Source: Streptomyces sp. (GTDB lineage Bacteria > Actinomycetota > Actinomycetes > Streptomycetales > Streptomycetaceae). Taken from it: a DNA stretch of 64,000 bases. A program made the translations under genes and the position numbers. The DNA lies in the NCBI RefSeq assembly GCF_019510245.1, contig NZ_JAEKKT010000133.1, positions 186,001-250,000 of the forward strand. Reading direction: 5' to 3'. Below, piece by piece: positions 51,554 to 62,922 of the stretch. The stretch's first letter is position 1. Every line of letters begins with the position of its first letter. The notes beneath the pieces are model-generated. The model did not search any database. It saw only the letters and a program-made list of their open reading frames with translations, and was not told the DNA's origin.

Positions 51554-53890
51554 ATGCACAGCCCCCGCGACCCGTACGTCCGCGTGCGTGGCGCCCGTGA
51601 GCACAACCTCAAGGGCGTCGACGTGGACATCCCCCGGGACGTGCTGGCCGTCTTCACCGGCGTGTCCGGCTCGGGGAAGTCGTCCCTGGCCTTCGGCACG
51701 ATCTACGCCGAGGCCCAGCGGCGCTACTTCGAGTCGGTCGCGCCGTACGCGCGCCGGCTGATCCACCAGGTGGGTGCGCCGAAGGTCGCCGAGATCAGCG
51801 GGCTGCCGCCGGCGGTCTCGCTGCAGCAGCGCCGCTCGGCCCCCACCTCCCGCTCCTCGGTCGGCACGGTCACCAACCTCTCCAACTCCCTGCGCATGCT
51901 GTTCTCGCGCGCCGGGGAGTATCCGCCGGGCGCCGAGCGGCTCGATTCCGACGCGTTCTCCCCCAACACGGCGGTGGGCGCCTGCCCCGAGTGCCACGGG
52001 CTGGGCCGGGTGCACCGGACGACCGAGGAGTTGCTGGTCCCCGACCCGTCGCTGTCCGTCCGCGAGGGCGCGATCGCCGCCTGGCCGGGCGCCTGGCAGG
52101 GCAAGAACCTGCGGGACATCCTGGACGCACTCGGCCACGACGTCGACCGCCCATGGCGTGAGCTGCCCGCCGGACAGCGCGAGTGGATCCTCTTCACCGA
52201 CGAGCAGCCGGTGGTCACCGTGCACCCGGTCCGGGACGCCGACCGCATCCAACGGCCCTACCAGGGCACGTACATGAGCGCCCGCCGGTACGTGCTGAAG
52301 ACCTTCTCGGACTCCAGGAGCCCGGCGCTGCGGGCCAAGGCGGAGCGGTTCCTGACCAGTGCGCCCTGTCCGGTGTGCGGCGGCAGCAGGCTGCGGCCGG
52401 AGGCCCTCGCCGTGACCTTCGCCGGCCGTACCATCGCGGAGCTCGTCGCACTGCCGCTCACCGATCTGGCCCAACTCCTCGGTGAGAAGGGCGGGTCGGA
52501 GACCGTACGGGTCCTCACCGCGGACCTCACCTCGCGTATCGCGCCGGTCGTCGAGCTGGGCCTCGGCTATCTCAGCCTCGACCGGGCCACGCCCACCCTC
52601 TCCGCGGGCGAGCTGCAACGCCTGCGGCTGGCCACCCAGTTGCGCTCCGGGCTCTTCGGTGTCGTCTACGTTCTGGACGAGCCCTCGGCCGGCCTGCACC
52701 CGGCGGACACCGAGGCGCTGCTGACGGTGCTGGATCGGCTGAAGGCAGCCGGGAACTCGGTGTTCGTGGTGGAGCACCACCTGGACGTGGTGCGCGGCGC
52801 CGACTGGCTGGTGGACGTGGGGCCGCGGGCCGGCGAGCACGGCGGCGAGGTGCTGCACAGCGGACCGGTGGCGGAGCTGGCCGCGGTCACGGAGTCCGCC
52901 ACCGCCCGCTACCTGTTCGCGCGGGACCCCGTCCCGCCACGCCGGCCGCGGCCCGCCGAGGGCTGGTTTCGGGTCGGCCCGGTGACCCGGCACAACCTGC
53001 GCGCGGTGACCGCCGAATTCCCGCTCGGCGTCCTCACCGCCGTCACCGGGGTGTCCGGGTCCGGAAAGTCGACGCTGATCGGCGAGATCACCGAGGAACC
53101 GGCCGCGGTCGGCCGTCTGGTCTCCGTCGACCAGAAGCCGATCGGCCGCACCCCGCGGTCCAACCTGGCCACCTACACCGGCCTGTTCGACGTCGTGCGG
53201 AAGGTGTTCGCGGGCACCGGGCAGGCACGGGAGCGCGGTTACGGCGTCGGGCGGTTCTCCTTCAACGTGGCCGGGGGCCGCTGCGAGACCTGTCAGGGCG
53301 ACGGGTTCGTCAGTGTGGAGCTGCTGTTCCTGCCGAGCACCTACGCGCCGTGCCCGGACTGCGGCGGGGCGCGCTACAACCCCGAGACGCTCGAAGTGAC
53401 CCACCGGGGGCGGAACATCGCCGAGGTGCTGGACCTGACCGTGGCGGGCGCGGCGGAGTTCTTCGCGGACACCCCGGCCGTCGCGCGCAGCCTGGCCACG
53501 CTCCTCGACGTGGGCCTCGGCTATCTGCGACTCGGACAGCCCGCCACGGAGTTGTCCGGCGGCGAGGCCCAGCGCATCAAGCTGGCCGGAGAGTTGCAGC
53601 ACGGGCGGCGCGGCCACACGCTCTATCTGCTCGACGAGCCGACGACGGGACTGCACCCGGCCGATGTCGGGGTGCTGATGCGGCAGTTGCACGGACTGGT
53701 CGACGCCGGGCACACGGTCGTGGTGGTCGAGCACGACATGACGGTGGTGGCGGACGCCGACTGGGTGATCGACCTGGGACCGGGCGGCGGCGACCGGGGC
53801 GGACGGATCGTGGCGGCCGGGCCGCCGGCCGAGGTCGCCCGGGCCGGGGGCAGCGTCACCGCACCCTATCTGTCCCGTTGCCTGCCCTGA
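51554..53890 (+). CDS. UvrA-like ABC ATPase (short UvrA2-type paralogue)
   Basis: 778 residues, compared with ~950-1000 for housekeeping UvrA. Two ABC modules have P-loops [15 protein letters not shown] and [14 protein letters not shown], signature loops and Walker [14 protein letters not shown]. Zinc-finger cysteine pairs are [24 protein letters not shown] and CPDCGGAR. The region corresponding to the UvrB-binding and part of the insertion domain is missing. Such proteins (UvrA2/DrrC type) bind damaged or drug-modified DNA and often give self-protection to intercalating agents. It is not next to a known antibiotic cluster here. Confidence 0.88.
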   Translation: MHSPRDPYVRVRGAREHNLKGVDVDIPRDVLAVFTGVSGSGKSSLAFGTIYAEAQRRYFESVAPYARRLIHQVGAPKVAEISGLPPAVSLQQRRSAPTSRSSVGTVTNLSNSLRMLFSRAGEYPPGAERLDSDAFSPNTAVGACPECHGLGRVHRTTEELLVPDPSLSVREGAIAAWPGAWQGKNLRDILDALGHDVDRPWRELPAGQREWILFTDEQPVVTVHPVRDADRIQRPYQGTYMSARRYVLKTFSDSRSPALRAKAERFLTSAPCPVCGGSRLRPEALAVTFAGRTIAELVALPLTDLAQLLGEKGGSETVRVLTADLTSRIAPVVELGLGYLSLDRATPTLSAGELQRLRLATQLRSGLFGVVYVLDEPSAGLHPADTEALLTVLDRLKAAGNSVFVVEHHLDVVRGADWLVDVGPRAGEHGGEVLHSGPVAELAAVTESATARYLFARDPVPPRRPRPAEGWFRVGPVTRHNLRAVTAEFPLGVLTAVTGVSGSGKSTLIGEITEEPAAVGRLVSVDQKPIGRTPRSNLATYTGLFDVVRKVFAGTGQARERGYGVGRFSFNVAGGRCETCQGDGFVSVELLFLPSTYAPCPDCGGARYNPETLEVTHRGRNIAEVLDLTVAGAAEFFADTPAVARSLATLLDVGLGYLRLGQPATELSGGEAQRIKLAGELQHGRRGHTLYLLDEPTTGLHPADVGVLMRQLHGLVDAGHTVVVVEHDMTVVADADWVIDLGPGGGDRGGRIVAAGPPAEVARAGGSVTAPYLSRCLP

Positions 53891-53933
53891 GGGCCTTCAG
53901 GAACGCCTCAGGTTGCCCCGGAACCTTGGGCGC

Positions 53934-54264
53934 ATGCACGGACACCACCCCCGCACCCCCGAAGCCGAGCGCAGCCGCCGCTGGTTCATGAACAAGGCGC
54001 TGCTCGCCGGCGGTGTCGCCGCGCCGGCGACGATGACCGGCTGCTCCGACGTGCTCGTCCGACGCGCCGAGCTCCCCCTCCGACGGCCCCGGGGGCGGCA
54101 TGCCCTCGGGCGGCCCCGGTGGCATCGGCGGCATCGGCCCCGGCGGCATGGGCGGCCCGAACGGCACGCCCACCCAGCAGCACATCCACACCGTCGTGCG
54201 CACGCCCAACGGCGGCGACTACGGTGTCGACTTGGTCAAGCTCCACTTGGAGACCGACCACTGA
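53934..54264 (+). pseudogene. Small Tat/lipoprotein-like gene with a frameshift
   Basis: The first ~38 residues (EAERSRRWFMNKALLAGGVA ... MTGCSD) form an exported leader with a twin-Arg and a lipobox-like TGC. The C-terminal ~65 residues appear in the +1 frame: a Ser/Gly-rich stretch ([19 protein letters not shown]), then a [10 protein letters not shown] module and a [13 protein letters not shown] ending. Removing one base near 54054 joins them (CSDVSSDAPSS). It overlaps the convergent acyltransferase gene by 46 bases. The function is unknown, and whether the lesion is real or a sequencing slip cannot be told. Confidence 0.55.
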
Positions 54265-55103
54265 GAGGCCCGCTCGGGGCTCACCAGGGCCGCGTGCGTC
54301 CAGGCCGGCTCGTGGGTCACCGGCTGGGCGGCGCGGGCGAGGGTACGACGGTCCGGGTGGCTGCCGGCCGCTATCAGCGGCCGTACGTCCACCTCGGCCA
54401 CCAGGCCGCGGGTCGACACCACTCGCCAGAGGGAGGCCAGCAGCGTGTCCGCGCCGACATAGGCGGGCACGGTGCTGGCCGCTCCCGCTTCCAGCCGGTA
54501 GTGCAGCCGCACCGGCTGCACGGGCGCACCGGCGTCCAGCGCGGCCTGGAAGACGGCCCGCCGGAACCGCCCCTGGGCCCGGCCGCACCAGGTACTGCCC
54601 TCCGGGAAGGCGACCACCGCGGCGCCCTCCCGCAGCGCCCCCGCGATCCGGCCGACCGTGTCCGGCAGGGCGCGCAGCCGGTCCCGGTCGATGAACAGCG
54701 CCCCGGCCCCGGCCACGAGCGCGCCGGCCACCGGCCACTCGCGGATCTCCTTCTTGGCGAGCATCCGCGCCGGCCGTACGGCGGCCAGCAGCGGGATGTC
54801 CAGCCAGGAGATGTGGTTGGCGACGAGCAGCACCCCGCCGGTGTCCGGAGCGCTCCCGGTGATCCGGACCTGGACCCCGGCCGCCCGGACCAGCGTCCGG
54901 GCGAACCGCCGCACCCACTCGCTGGGTATCCTCCCCCGCAAGCGGGGGGACCCCCAGCCGAGCGGCAGCAGCGCGACGGCCACGAGCATCAGGGCCACGA
55001 CCGCGGCGAACCGCAGCACGGCCCGGGGCAGGGCCGTGAGGGATCCCGCACGCTCCACGCACGCGCCCGGGGTGCAGGGCGCGCTGGGCAGCCAGACGCT
55101 CAT
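54219..55103 (-). CDS. olsA: 1-acylglycerol-3-phosphate/lyso-ornithine lipid O-acyltransferase (PlsC/OlsA-like)
   Basis: 294 residues. One N-terminal hydrophobic helix ([17 protein letters not shown]) precedes the acyltransferase fold with NHISWLD (the NHxxxxD catalytic motif) and FPEGST (phosphate-binding), then PVQPVRLHY. Its start overlaps the stop of the preceding acyltransferase (TGATG). In ornithine-lipid synthesis OlsB makes lyso-ornithine lipid and OlsA adds the second acyl chain; the coupled pair here fits that pathway, though a general PlsC role is possible. An in-frame hairpin-forming repeat segment encodes residues near 54931-54957. Confidence 0.82.
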   Translation of the reverse strand: MSVWLPSAPCTPGACVERAGSLTALPRAVLRFAAVVALMLVAVALLPLGWGSPRLRGRIPSEWVRRFARTLVRAAGVQVRITGSAPDTGGVLLVANHISWLDIPLLAAVRPARMLAKKEIREWPVAGALVAGAGALFIDRDRLRALPDTVGRIAGALREGAAVVAFPEGSTWCGRAQGRFRRAVFQAALDAGAPVQPVRLHYRLEAGAASTVPAYVGADTLLASLWRVVSTRGLVAEVDVRPLIAAGSHPDRRTLARAAQPVTHEPAWTHAALVSPERASQWSVSKWSLTKSTP

Positions 55104-55876
55104 CAGGCGGGGACGAGCGAGAGGAAGTGCCGCAGATAGCGCGCGTTGACGCGGCGCATCGACAGCAGCACGTACATGTCGGCGACCCCGAAGTCCGGGT
55201 CGTGCGCGGGCTCCCCGCACACCCAGGCACCGAGGCGCAGGTAGCCGCGGAGCAGGGCGGGCAGTTCGGCGCGTCCCTCGGGGGCCGGGCCGGTGGGCAC
55301 CCAGGGCTGCAGCGGCCGGACCCGGAACTCCTCCGGCGCGAGGTGCTTGGCCTGCACCCGGTCCCAGGTGGCGGCGGCGAGCGCGCCGCCGTCGGCGAGC
55401 GGGACGGAGCAGCAGCCGGCCAGCCACTCGTGGCCGCGGTCGACCATGTAGCGGGCTATGCCGGCCCAGATCAGGCCGATGACGGCACCGTCGCGGTGGG
55501 CGGGGTGCACGCAGGAGCGGCCGACCTCGACCAGACCGGAGCGGATGGGGGCGAGCGTGCTCAGGTCGAACTCGCCCTCGGAGTACAGGCGGCCGGCGAC
55601 CGCGGCACGCTCCGGCGGCAGTAGCCGGTAGGTGCCGACGACCTCGCCGGTGAGGGCCTCGCGGATGAGGAGGTGGTCGCAGTACGCGTCGAAGGCGTCC
55701 ACGTCCAGTCCCGGCTCCGGCCCGTCGAGCCGGGCGCCCATCTCTCCGGCGAACACCTGGTAGCGCAGCCGCTGTGCGGCCCGGACGTCGTCCTCGTCAC
55801 GGGCGAGCTGCACCAGGTAGCCGGAATCCCCGGCTGGGGCGGCGAGAGCGGGGGGTGAGGCGGGCATGGCGGTCAT
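55103..55876 (-). CDS. olsB: GNAT-like N-acyltransferase (OlsB-like)
   Basis: 257 residues with AGGAG upstream of the ATG. The hemolysin-associated GNAT (Acetyltransf_5) fold shows RLRYQVFAGEMGARL, GEVVGTYRLLPPERA, SGLVEVGRSCVHPAHRDG, AGCCSVPLADGG and FGVADMYVLLSM. These enzymes transfer a 3-hydroxyacyl group from acyl carrier protein to ornithine. It is translationally coupled to the OlsA-like enzyme, supporting a two-step pathway for phosphorus-free ornithine lipids made during phosphate limitation. The upstream region 55877-56140 holds its promoter; no PHO box was recognised. Confidence 0.85.
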   Translation of the reverse strand: MTAMPASPPALAAPAGDSGYLVQLARDEDDVRAAQRLRYQVFAGEMGARLDGPEPGLDVDAFDAYCDHLLIREALTGEVVGTYRLLPPERAAVAGRLYSEGEFDLSTLAPIRSGLVEVGRSCVHPAHRDGAVIGLIWAGIARYMVDRGHEWLAGCCSVPLADGGALAAATWDRVQAKHLAPEEFRVRPLQPWVPTGPAPEGRAELPALLRGYLRLGAWVCGEPAHDPDFGVADMYVLLSMRRVNARYLRHFLSLVPA

Positions 55877-56151
55877 GGAGGTCTCCTGCGCCGAGCGGAA
55901 GCTGAGGAAATCTGCACCTGCTTTCTTCCGTGGCAGGCTGGACTCGGCGTGACGTGCGCGGGACCCGTGGATGTGCGACTGCTGAATGCCGGGGGTCGGA
56001 CCGTTTCCGGTCACTCACAGACGCCCGAGGGTAACGCAACCATGATCAGACGCCCGTAAGGAAAAGCGAGACGGGGCCGGCGAGCACCACACCGACCCCG
56101 CCCGTCCGCACCTTCCGGCGAACGTCTTTCACTTTTCAGCGCCCCTCACAG

Positions 56152-56238
56152 CGGCGCCCCCGAAAGGGGCGCTGGGGGTACCCCCGGCCGAAGGCCGGGG
56201 GGAGGAGCTGCGCGACCAGCCCCCACGCACCCGCACCC
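56152..56238. repeat. Inverted-repeat intergenic element, partial copy (reverse orientation)
   Basis: It has GCGCCCCCGAAAGGGGCGCTGG, then CCCCCGGCCGAAGGCCGGGGGGAGGAGCTGCGCGACCAGCCCCC as two hairpins, followed by CGCACCC. The half-element is the reverse complement of the copy near 30641. It is just downstream of the sdhB stop and may terminate that operon. Confidence 0.7.
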
Positions 56239-56248
56239 CCCGACGGCG

Positions 56249-56994
56249 CTACCGCTTCCCGGCCTTCCGGGCAGCCCGCAACCACTCCTTGTTCATGCTG
56301 GTGATCGACACCAGCGGAATCCCCTTCGGGCAGGCGGTCGCACACTCCCCCGTGAGCGTGCACCCCCCGAACCCCTCGGCATCCATCTGCCCCACCATGT
56401 CCAGCACCCGCGTCTCCCGCTCGGGCGCCCCCTGCGGCAGGACGTTCAGGTGGTTCACCTTCGCGGACGTGAACAGCATCGCCGCCCCGTTCGGGCAGGC
56501 CGCGACACACGCCCCGCACCCGATGCACTCCGCGTGCTCGAACGCGAAGTCGGCGTCGGCCTTGGGCACCGCCGTGGCATGCGCCTCCGGCGCGGCCCCG
56601 GTCGGCGCGGTGATGTACCCGCCGGCCTGGATGATCCGGTCGAACGCCGACCGGTCCACGACCAGGTCCTTGATCACCGGGAACGCGGACGCCCGCCACG
56701 GCTCGATGTCGATGGTGTCGCCGTCCTCGAAGGACCGCATGTGCAGCTGGCAGGTGGTGGTGCGCTCCGGCCCGTGCGCGTCCCCGTTGATCACCAGGGA
56801 GCACGCGCCGCAGATGCCCTCACGGCAGTCGTGGTCGAAGGCGACCGGGTCCTCGCCGCGCAGGATGAGCTCCTCGTTGAGGGTGTCGAGCATCTCCAGG
56901 AAGGACATGTCGGAGGAGATGCCGTCCACCTCGTACGTGGACATCGCGCCGTCGGCGTCGGCGTTCTTCTGCCGCCAGACGCGCAGGGTGAGCT

Positions 56995-56998
<4 letters not shown>
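56249..56998 (-). CDS. sdhB: Succinate dehydrogenase iron-sulfur subunit
   Basis: 249 residues. Cysteines for the 2Fe-2S cluster are in [12 protein letters not shown], for the 4Fe-4S cluster in [14 protein letters not shown], and for the 3Fe-4S/second set in [15 protein letters not shown], in the order typical of SdhB/FrdB. It transfers electrons from SdhA to the membrane subunit. The ATG at 56998 overlaps the sdhA stop (ATGA). It is the last gene of the sdhC-sdhA-sdhB operon. Confidence 0.95.
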
Positions 56999-58944
<1,946 letters not shown>

Positions 58945-58946
58945 GT

Positions 58947-59654
58947 TCAGCTCACCACTCCGGTCATGACACCCACGGGTACGGCGATGAAACCGGCCGT
59001 GAGCAGCAGCGCGAGGACGTTGGCCGTGGCCTTCAGGGCGCGGTCGCGGGTGCGGCTGCCGACGCCGAGGGTCTGGGCGGCGCTCCAGAAGCCGTGCCGC
59101 ACGTGCAGGCCGAGCGCGAGCATCGCGACGATGTAGATGACGTCGCCGTACCAGGTCGAGAAGGTGTCCACGACGTTCTGGTACGGGTGGCCCTCCTGGA
59201 AGCCGCCGGAATGCACGGTGCCGGTGGTCAGGTCGAGGATGTGCCAGACGATGAACAGGCCGAGGATGATCCCGCCCCAGCGCATGGTGCGCGTGGCGTA
59301 GCTGGCCCGGGGCCTGCCGTGCACGTACTTGGTGGGGCGCGCCTTGATGTCGCGGCGGCTGAGCTGGTAGGCGGAGGTGGCGTGGGCGACCACGGCGACG
59401 ACCAGGACGATCCGGATGAGCCAGAGCGTCCACTCGTAGTGCATGAACGGTTCGCCGATGGTGCGCAGCCAGTGGGCGTAGTGGTTGAACTCACCCGCCC
59501 CGAAGTAGATCTTCAGGTTCCCGATCATGTGGACGACCAGGTAGAGCAGCATGATCAGGCCGCTCACGGCCATCACCGTCTTCTTGCCGACGGAGCTGTC
59601 CCACATCGTGCGCGCCATGGACGGCCGTCGGTCCGTCCGCGTTGCCAGAGCCAT
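58947..59654 (-). CDS. sdhC: Succinate dehydrogenase cytochrome b / membrane anchor subunit
   Basis: 235 residues with about five membrane helices ([94 protein letters not shown]). Histidines in the helices ([20 protein letters not shown]) are positioned to bind heme. It is the single-subunit anchor of the type-B succinate dehydrogenase and delivers electrons to menaquinone. It opens the operon and is divergent from a LysR gene. Confidence 0.92.
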   Translation of the reverse strand: MALATRTDRRPSMARTMWDSSVGKKTVMAVSGLIMLLYLVVHMIGNLKIYFGAGEFNHYAHWLRTIGEPFMHYEWTLWLIRIVLVVAVVAHATSAYQLSRRDIKARPTKYVHGRPRASYATRTMRWGGIILGLFIVWHILDLTTGTVHSGGFQEGHPYQNVVDTFSTWYGDVIYIVAMLALGLHVRHGFWSAAQTLGVGSRTRDRALKATANVLALLLTAGFIAVPVGVMTGVVS

Positions 59655-59713
59655 GGCGTCGACGCTAGGGCCGGATGACCCAATCGGTCCAAGACATGAC
59701 ACGGCTGGATTCC

Positions 59714-59728
59714 ATAGCTGGAAGCTAT
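59714..59728. promoter_or_regulatory. LysR-box in the sdh/LysR divergent promoter
   Basis: ATAGCT-GGA-AGCTAT is a perfect 6-bp inverted repeat with 3-base spacing (T-N11-A class), 60 bases upstream of sdhC and 10 bases before the LysR ATG. The LysR protein probably binds here to control the sdh operon and itself. Confidence 0.7.
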
Positions 59729-59737
59729 CGTGTCACC

Positions 59738-60622
59738 ATGCAGTTCCAGCAGCTTCAGTACTTCGTCGCCGTCGCCGAGACCCGGCACTTCACCCGCGCC
59801 GCCGAGCTGGTCCATGTCGCCCAGCCGTCGCTGTCCCAGCAGATCAAGGCGCTGGAGCGGGAGCTGGGTGCGGATCTGTTCCTGCGGGCGCGCGGGAACA
59901 TCACGCTGACCGACGCGGGCGAGGCCCTGCTGCCGCTGGCCCGGCGGATCCTCGCGGACGCGGACACCGCCCGGTACGAGGTACAGGAGCTGGTGCAGCT
60001 GCGCAGCGGGCGGGTGCGGCTGGGTGCGACGCCGAGCCTGTGCACCGGGCTGCTGCCGGACGTGCTCCGGGCGTTCCACGACCGGTATCCGGGGATCCAG
60101 CTGCTGATCGAGGAGAGCGGCTCCCATGACCTCGTTCGGGAGCTGGCGCGCGGGGCGCTGGACCTGGCGATCATCGTGCTGCCGCTGCCGCCGGCCTCGC
60201 CCGCGCTGACGACCGTGGAGCTGCTGCGGGAGGACCTGGTGGTGGTGTCCTCGCCAGAGGCTACGGTGCCCGGGCGGGGGCGGGGCGGGGTGAAGATCTC
60301 CGACCTGGAGGGGGAGCGGCTGGTGATGTTCCGGCACGGGTACGACCTGCGGGAGCTGACCGTCGCGGCGTGCCGCTCCGCCGGGTTCGAGCCGGAGTTC
60401 GCCGTCGAGGGGGGCGAGATGGACGCGGTGCTGGGGTTTGTGCGAGCGGGGCTGGGGGTGGCCGTGGTGCCGCGGATGGTGGCGGCGCGGTCGGGCCGGG
60501 GGTTGCGGGTCACTCCGCTGGCTCGGCCGGGGCTGCACCGGACGATCGCGCTGGCGCACCGCAGCGATGTGGCGCCGCCTCGGGCCGCCCGGGAGCTTCA
60601 GAGGATGCTGTTGGAGAGGTGA
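59738..60622 (+). CDS. LysR-family transcriptional regulator
   Basis: 294 residues. The N-terminal HTH is FVAVAETRHFTRAAELVHVAQPSLSQQIKALERELGADLF, a textbook LysR domain, with a periplasmic-binding-like sensor afterwards (GATPSLCTGLLPDVLRAFHDRYP, IIVLPLPPASPAL, EFAVEGGEMDAVLGFVRAGLGVAVV). It is divergent from the succinate dehydrogenase operon, with a T-N11-A palindrome between them, so it is the probable regulator of that operon. The ligand may be a TCA-cycle or aromatic acid. Confidence 0.92.
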   Translation: MQFQQLQYFVAVAETRHFTRAAELVHVAQPSLSQQIKALERELGADLFLRARGNITLTDAGEALLPLARRILADADTARYEVQELVQLRSGRVRLGATPSLCTGLLPDVLRAFHDRYPGIQLLIEESGSHDLVRELARGALDLAIIVLPLPPASPALTTVELLREDLVVVSSPEATVPGRGRGGVKISDLEGERLVMFRHGYDLRELTVAACRSAGFEPEFAVEGGEMDAVLGFVRAGLGVAVVPRMVAARSGRGLRVTPLARPGLHRTIALAHRSDVAPPRAARELQRMLLER

Positions 60623-60634
60623 CGGAGCGTGGTC

Positions 60635-60756
60635 GGGTGCGGGCGCGTGGGGGCTGGCCGCGCAGTTCCCCACGCCCCTTCGGGGGCGCGCACCTGGTGC
60701 CCCTTCAGGGGCGCGGGGAACTGCGCGAGCAACCACCCGCGGCCCGCGCCGCACCG
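60635..60756. repeat. Inverted-repeat intergenic element, full-length copy
   Basis: The best-preserved copy: GGGTGCGGGCGCGTGGGGGC, CGCGCAGTTCCCC (60660-60671) and its complement GGGGAACTGCGCG (60714-60727) form the outer stem, with two inner GC-hairpins, closing with CGCGCCGCACC. It sits between the convergent LysR and GGDEF-EAL genes and would form a strong bidirectional terminator. Confidence 0.8.
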
Positions 60757-60777
60757 ACCGGCCGAGTCCCCGGCGGG

Positions 60778-62922
60778 TCAGCCCGTCGCGTCCACCAATG
60801 CCAGTTCGTGCAGGCGCTCCGGTGGGCCCGGGCGGGCGTAGTACCAGCCCTGGGCGGTGTCGCAGCCGAGTATCCGGAGTTGTTCGGCCTGCGCTCCCGT
60901 CTCCACGCCCTCCACCGTGACCGCGAGGTCCAGGCTGTGGGCCAGGGTGACGATGCCCTCCACGATCTTGAGGTCGACCGGGTCCGCCGGGAACTGCTGC
61001 ATGCTCTGGGTGAAGGAGCGGTCCAGTTTGAGGATGCTCACCGGCAGGCGGCGCAGGTTGGCGAGGTTCGAGTAGCCGGTGCCGAAGTCGTCCAGGGCGA
61101 TGTCCACGCCCATCTCGGCGAGGCGCCGCAGGGGCTTGAGAAGGTCGTCGTCGGCGCCGATGAGCGCGGACTCGGTGACCTCCAGGCAGAGAGCCTCGGG
61201 GGCCACCCCGGTCCGCTCCAGGATGTCCACCGTGTCCTGGACCAGGCCCGGGTGGGAGAGCTGGCACGGGGACAGGTTGACGTTGATCCGCAGCGGGCCG
61301 GCGCTGTCGTGCTCGCCGTAGCGTTCTCGCCACTCGCGGGCCTGGCGGATCGACTCCTCCAGGACCCAGCGGCCCAACGGGACGATGAGGCCCGTGTGTT
61401 CGGCGAGCGGGATGAACCGGTCGGGGCCGAGGACCCCGTGCTGCGGGTGCAGCCAGCGGACCAGGGCCTCGGCGCCGCGGACACTGCCGTCACCGAGGTG
61501 GACCAGCGGCTGGTACTCGATGAAGAACTCGCCCCGGTCCAGGGCGGCCGGCAGCGCCGTGGTCAAGCCGTGCCGGGTGATCGCGCGGGCGTCCGCCTCC
61601 GGGTCGGCCAGCTCGAAGCGGTTGCCGCCCGCCGACTTGGCCCGGTACATCGTGATGTCGGCGCTGCGCAGCACCTCGGCCGGGGTGCGCTCGCCCGCCG
61701 GGCCCTCGACGATGCCGATGGAGCCGCGGACCATGAGTTCCCGGCCATCGATGCTGATCGGGGTGACCAGGGCGTTCATGATGCGGTCGGCCAGGTCGTC
61801 GACCTCGCGCTGAGTGGCCGGGCCGGTGGTCAGGGCCACGAACTCGTCGCCGCCGAGCCGGGCCACCATCTCGCCGGGCGCGGTCGCGCAGGACTGCAGC
61901 CGGTCGGCGACCTCCACGAGCAGCCGGTCGCCGGCCGAGTGGCCGAGGCTGTCGTTGATGGTCTTGAAGCCGTCCAGGTCGAGGTAGCAGAGCCCGAAGC
62001 GCTGGCCCTCGCCGGCGGCCAGGGCCTTCTCCAGGCGCTCGAAGAACAGCGTGCGGTTGGGCAGGCCGGTGAGCGCGTCGTGGGTGGCCTCGTAGCGCAG
62101 CCGGAGGTTGAGCAGACGGCGCTCGGTGGTGTCCTCCATGAGGGCCAGCTGGTACTGCGGTTCGCCGTCCGCGTCCCGGAGCAGGGAGACGGTCAGGTTG
62201 GTCCACAGGACCGTTCCGTCGGAGCGGTTGAAGGCCTTCTCGACGTGGTAGTGCTCGCGTTCGCCGCGCACCAGCTCCTCGTAGAGCCGCCAGGTCTGCG
62301 GCGCGTCCTCGGGATGCGCCCACTCCATCACCTTGCGGCCGCGCAGGGTCTGCTCGGAGCCGCCGAACATGCGCAGCAGCGCGCCGTTCACCTGGAGGAC
62401 GTTGCCCTCGAGGTCGGCGATGCCGATTCCTATCGCCGCACCCTCGAAGACGGCGCGGAAGCGGGCCTCGCTGGCGTGCAGCGCCTGCGCGACCACGCCC
62501 TGGGCGCGCAACGCGGCCTGGGCGATGGCCTCCTGCTCGGCCAGGGTGCGCTCGCGCAGCGCCTGGGCGAACCCGGCGGCCATCGCGTGCTGGATCCGCG
62601 AGGAACGCATCCGCAGCTCCTCCTGGGGGCCGTCCTCGCCGCAGTACAGGACCAGGTACGCGTCGACGCAGTCGAGGGAGCGGGTCAGCGCCTCGGGGTC
62701 GGTGCAGTGCGCGTCGATGAGCGCGGCGCCCACCTGCCGGGCCTCGTCGGTGTCGAAGCCGTGCGCCAGCAGGATCTCGCTCAGGCGGCGGGCCAGCGGC
62801 AGCAGCTGCTCCTCGAACTCCGGGCGGGTCAGGGACGTCGAGGTGACCGGGAACACCGCCCGGCTCCAGATCGTCGCGAACCTGCGCAGTCTGTCCTCCG
62901 GGCCGCCCGGCTCCGCGGTCAC
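60778..62922 (-). CDS. rmdA: PAS-GGDEF-EAL cyclic-di-GMP enzyme (RmdA-like)
   Basis: 714 residues from a GTG overlapping the methyltransferase stop (GTGA). A helical N-terminal region of ~140 residues is followed by PAS (~150-270), GGDEF (GGDEF at 357-361) and EAL (EAL at 485-487, with DFGTGYSNL and VEGVETGAQAEQL). Both active-site motifs are intact, so diguanylate cyclase and phosphodiesterase activity are possible. From memory, its domain order and its place beside sdhCAB and LysR match RmdA of S. coelicolor, a c-di-GMP phosphodiesterase that controls development. No membrane segment is present. Confidence 0.88.
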   Translation of the reverse strand: MTAEPGGPEDRLRRFATIWSRAVFPVTSTSLTRPEFEEQLLPLARRLSEILLAHGFDTDEARQVGAALIDAHCTDPEALTRSLDCVDAYLVLYCGEDGPQEELRMRSSRIQHAMAAGFAQALRERTLAEQEAIAQAALRAQGVVAQALHASEARFRAVFEGAAIGIGIADLEGNVLQVNGALLRMFGGSEQTLRGRKVMEWAHPEDAPQTWRLYEELVRGEREHYHVEKAFNRSDGTVLWTNLTVSLLRDADGEPQYQLALMEDTTERRLLNLRLRYEATHDALTGLPNRTLFFERLEKALAAGEGQRFGLCYLDLDGFKTINDSLGHSAGDRLLVEVADRLQSCATAPGEMVARLGGDEFVALTTGPATQREVDDLADRIMNALVTPISIDGRELMVRGSIGIVEGPAGERTPAEVLRSADITMYRAKSAGGNRFELADPEADARAITRHGLTTALPAALDRGEFFIEYQPLVHLGDGSVRGAEALVRWLHPQHGVLGPDRFIPLAEHTGLIVPLGRWVLEESIRQAREWRERYGEHDSAGPLRINVNLSPCQLSHPGLVQDTVDILERTGVAPEALCLEVTESALIGADDDLLKPLRRLAEMGVDIALDDFGTGYSNLANLRRLPVSILKLDRSFTQSMQQFPADPVDLKIVEGIVTLAHSLDLAVTVEGVETGAQAEQLRILGCDTAQGWYYARPGPPERLHELALVDATG

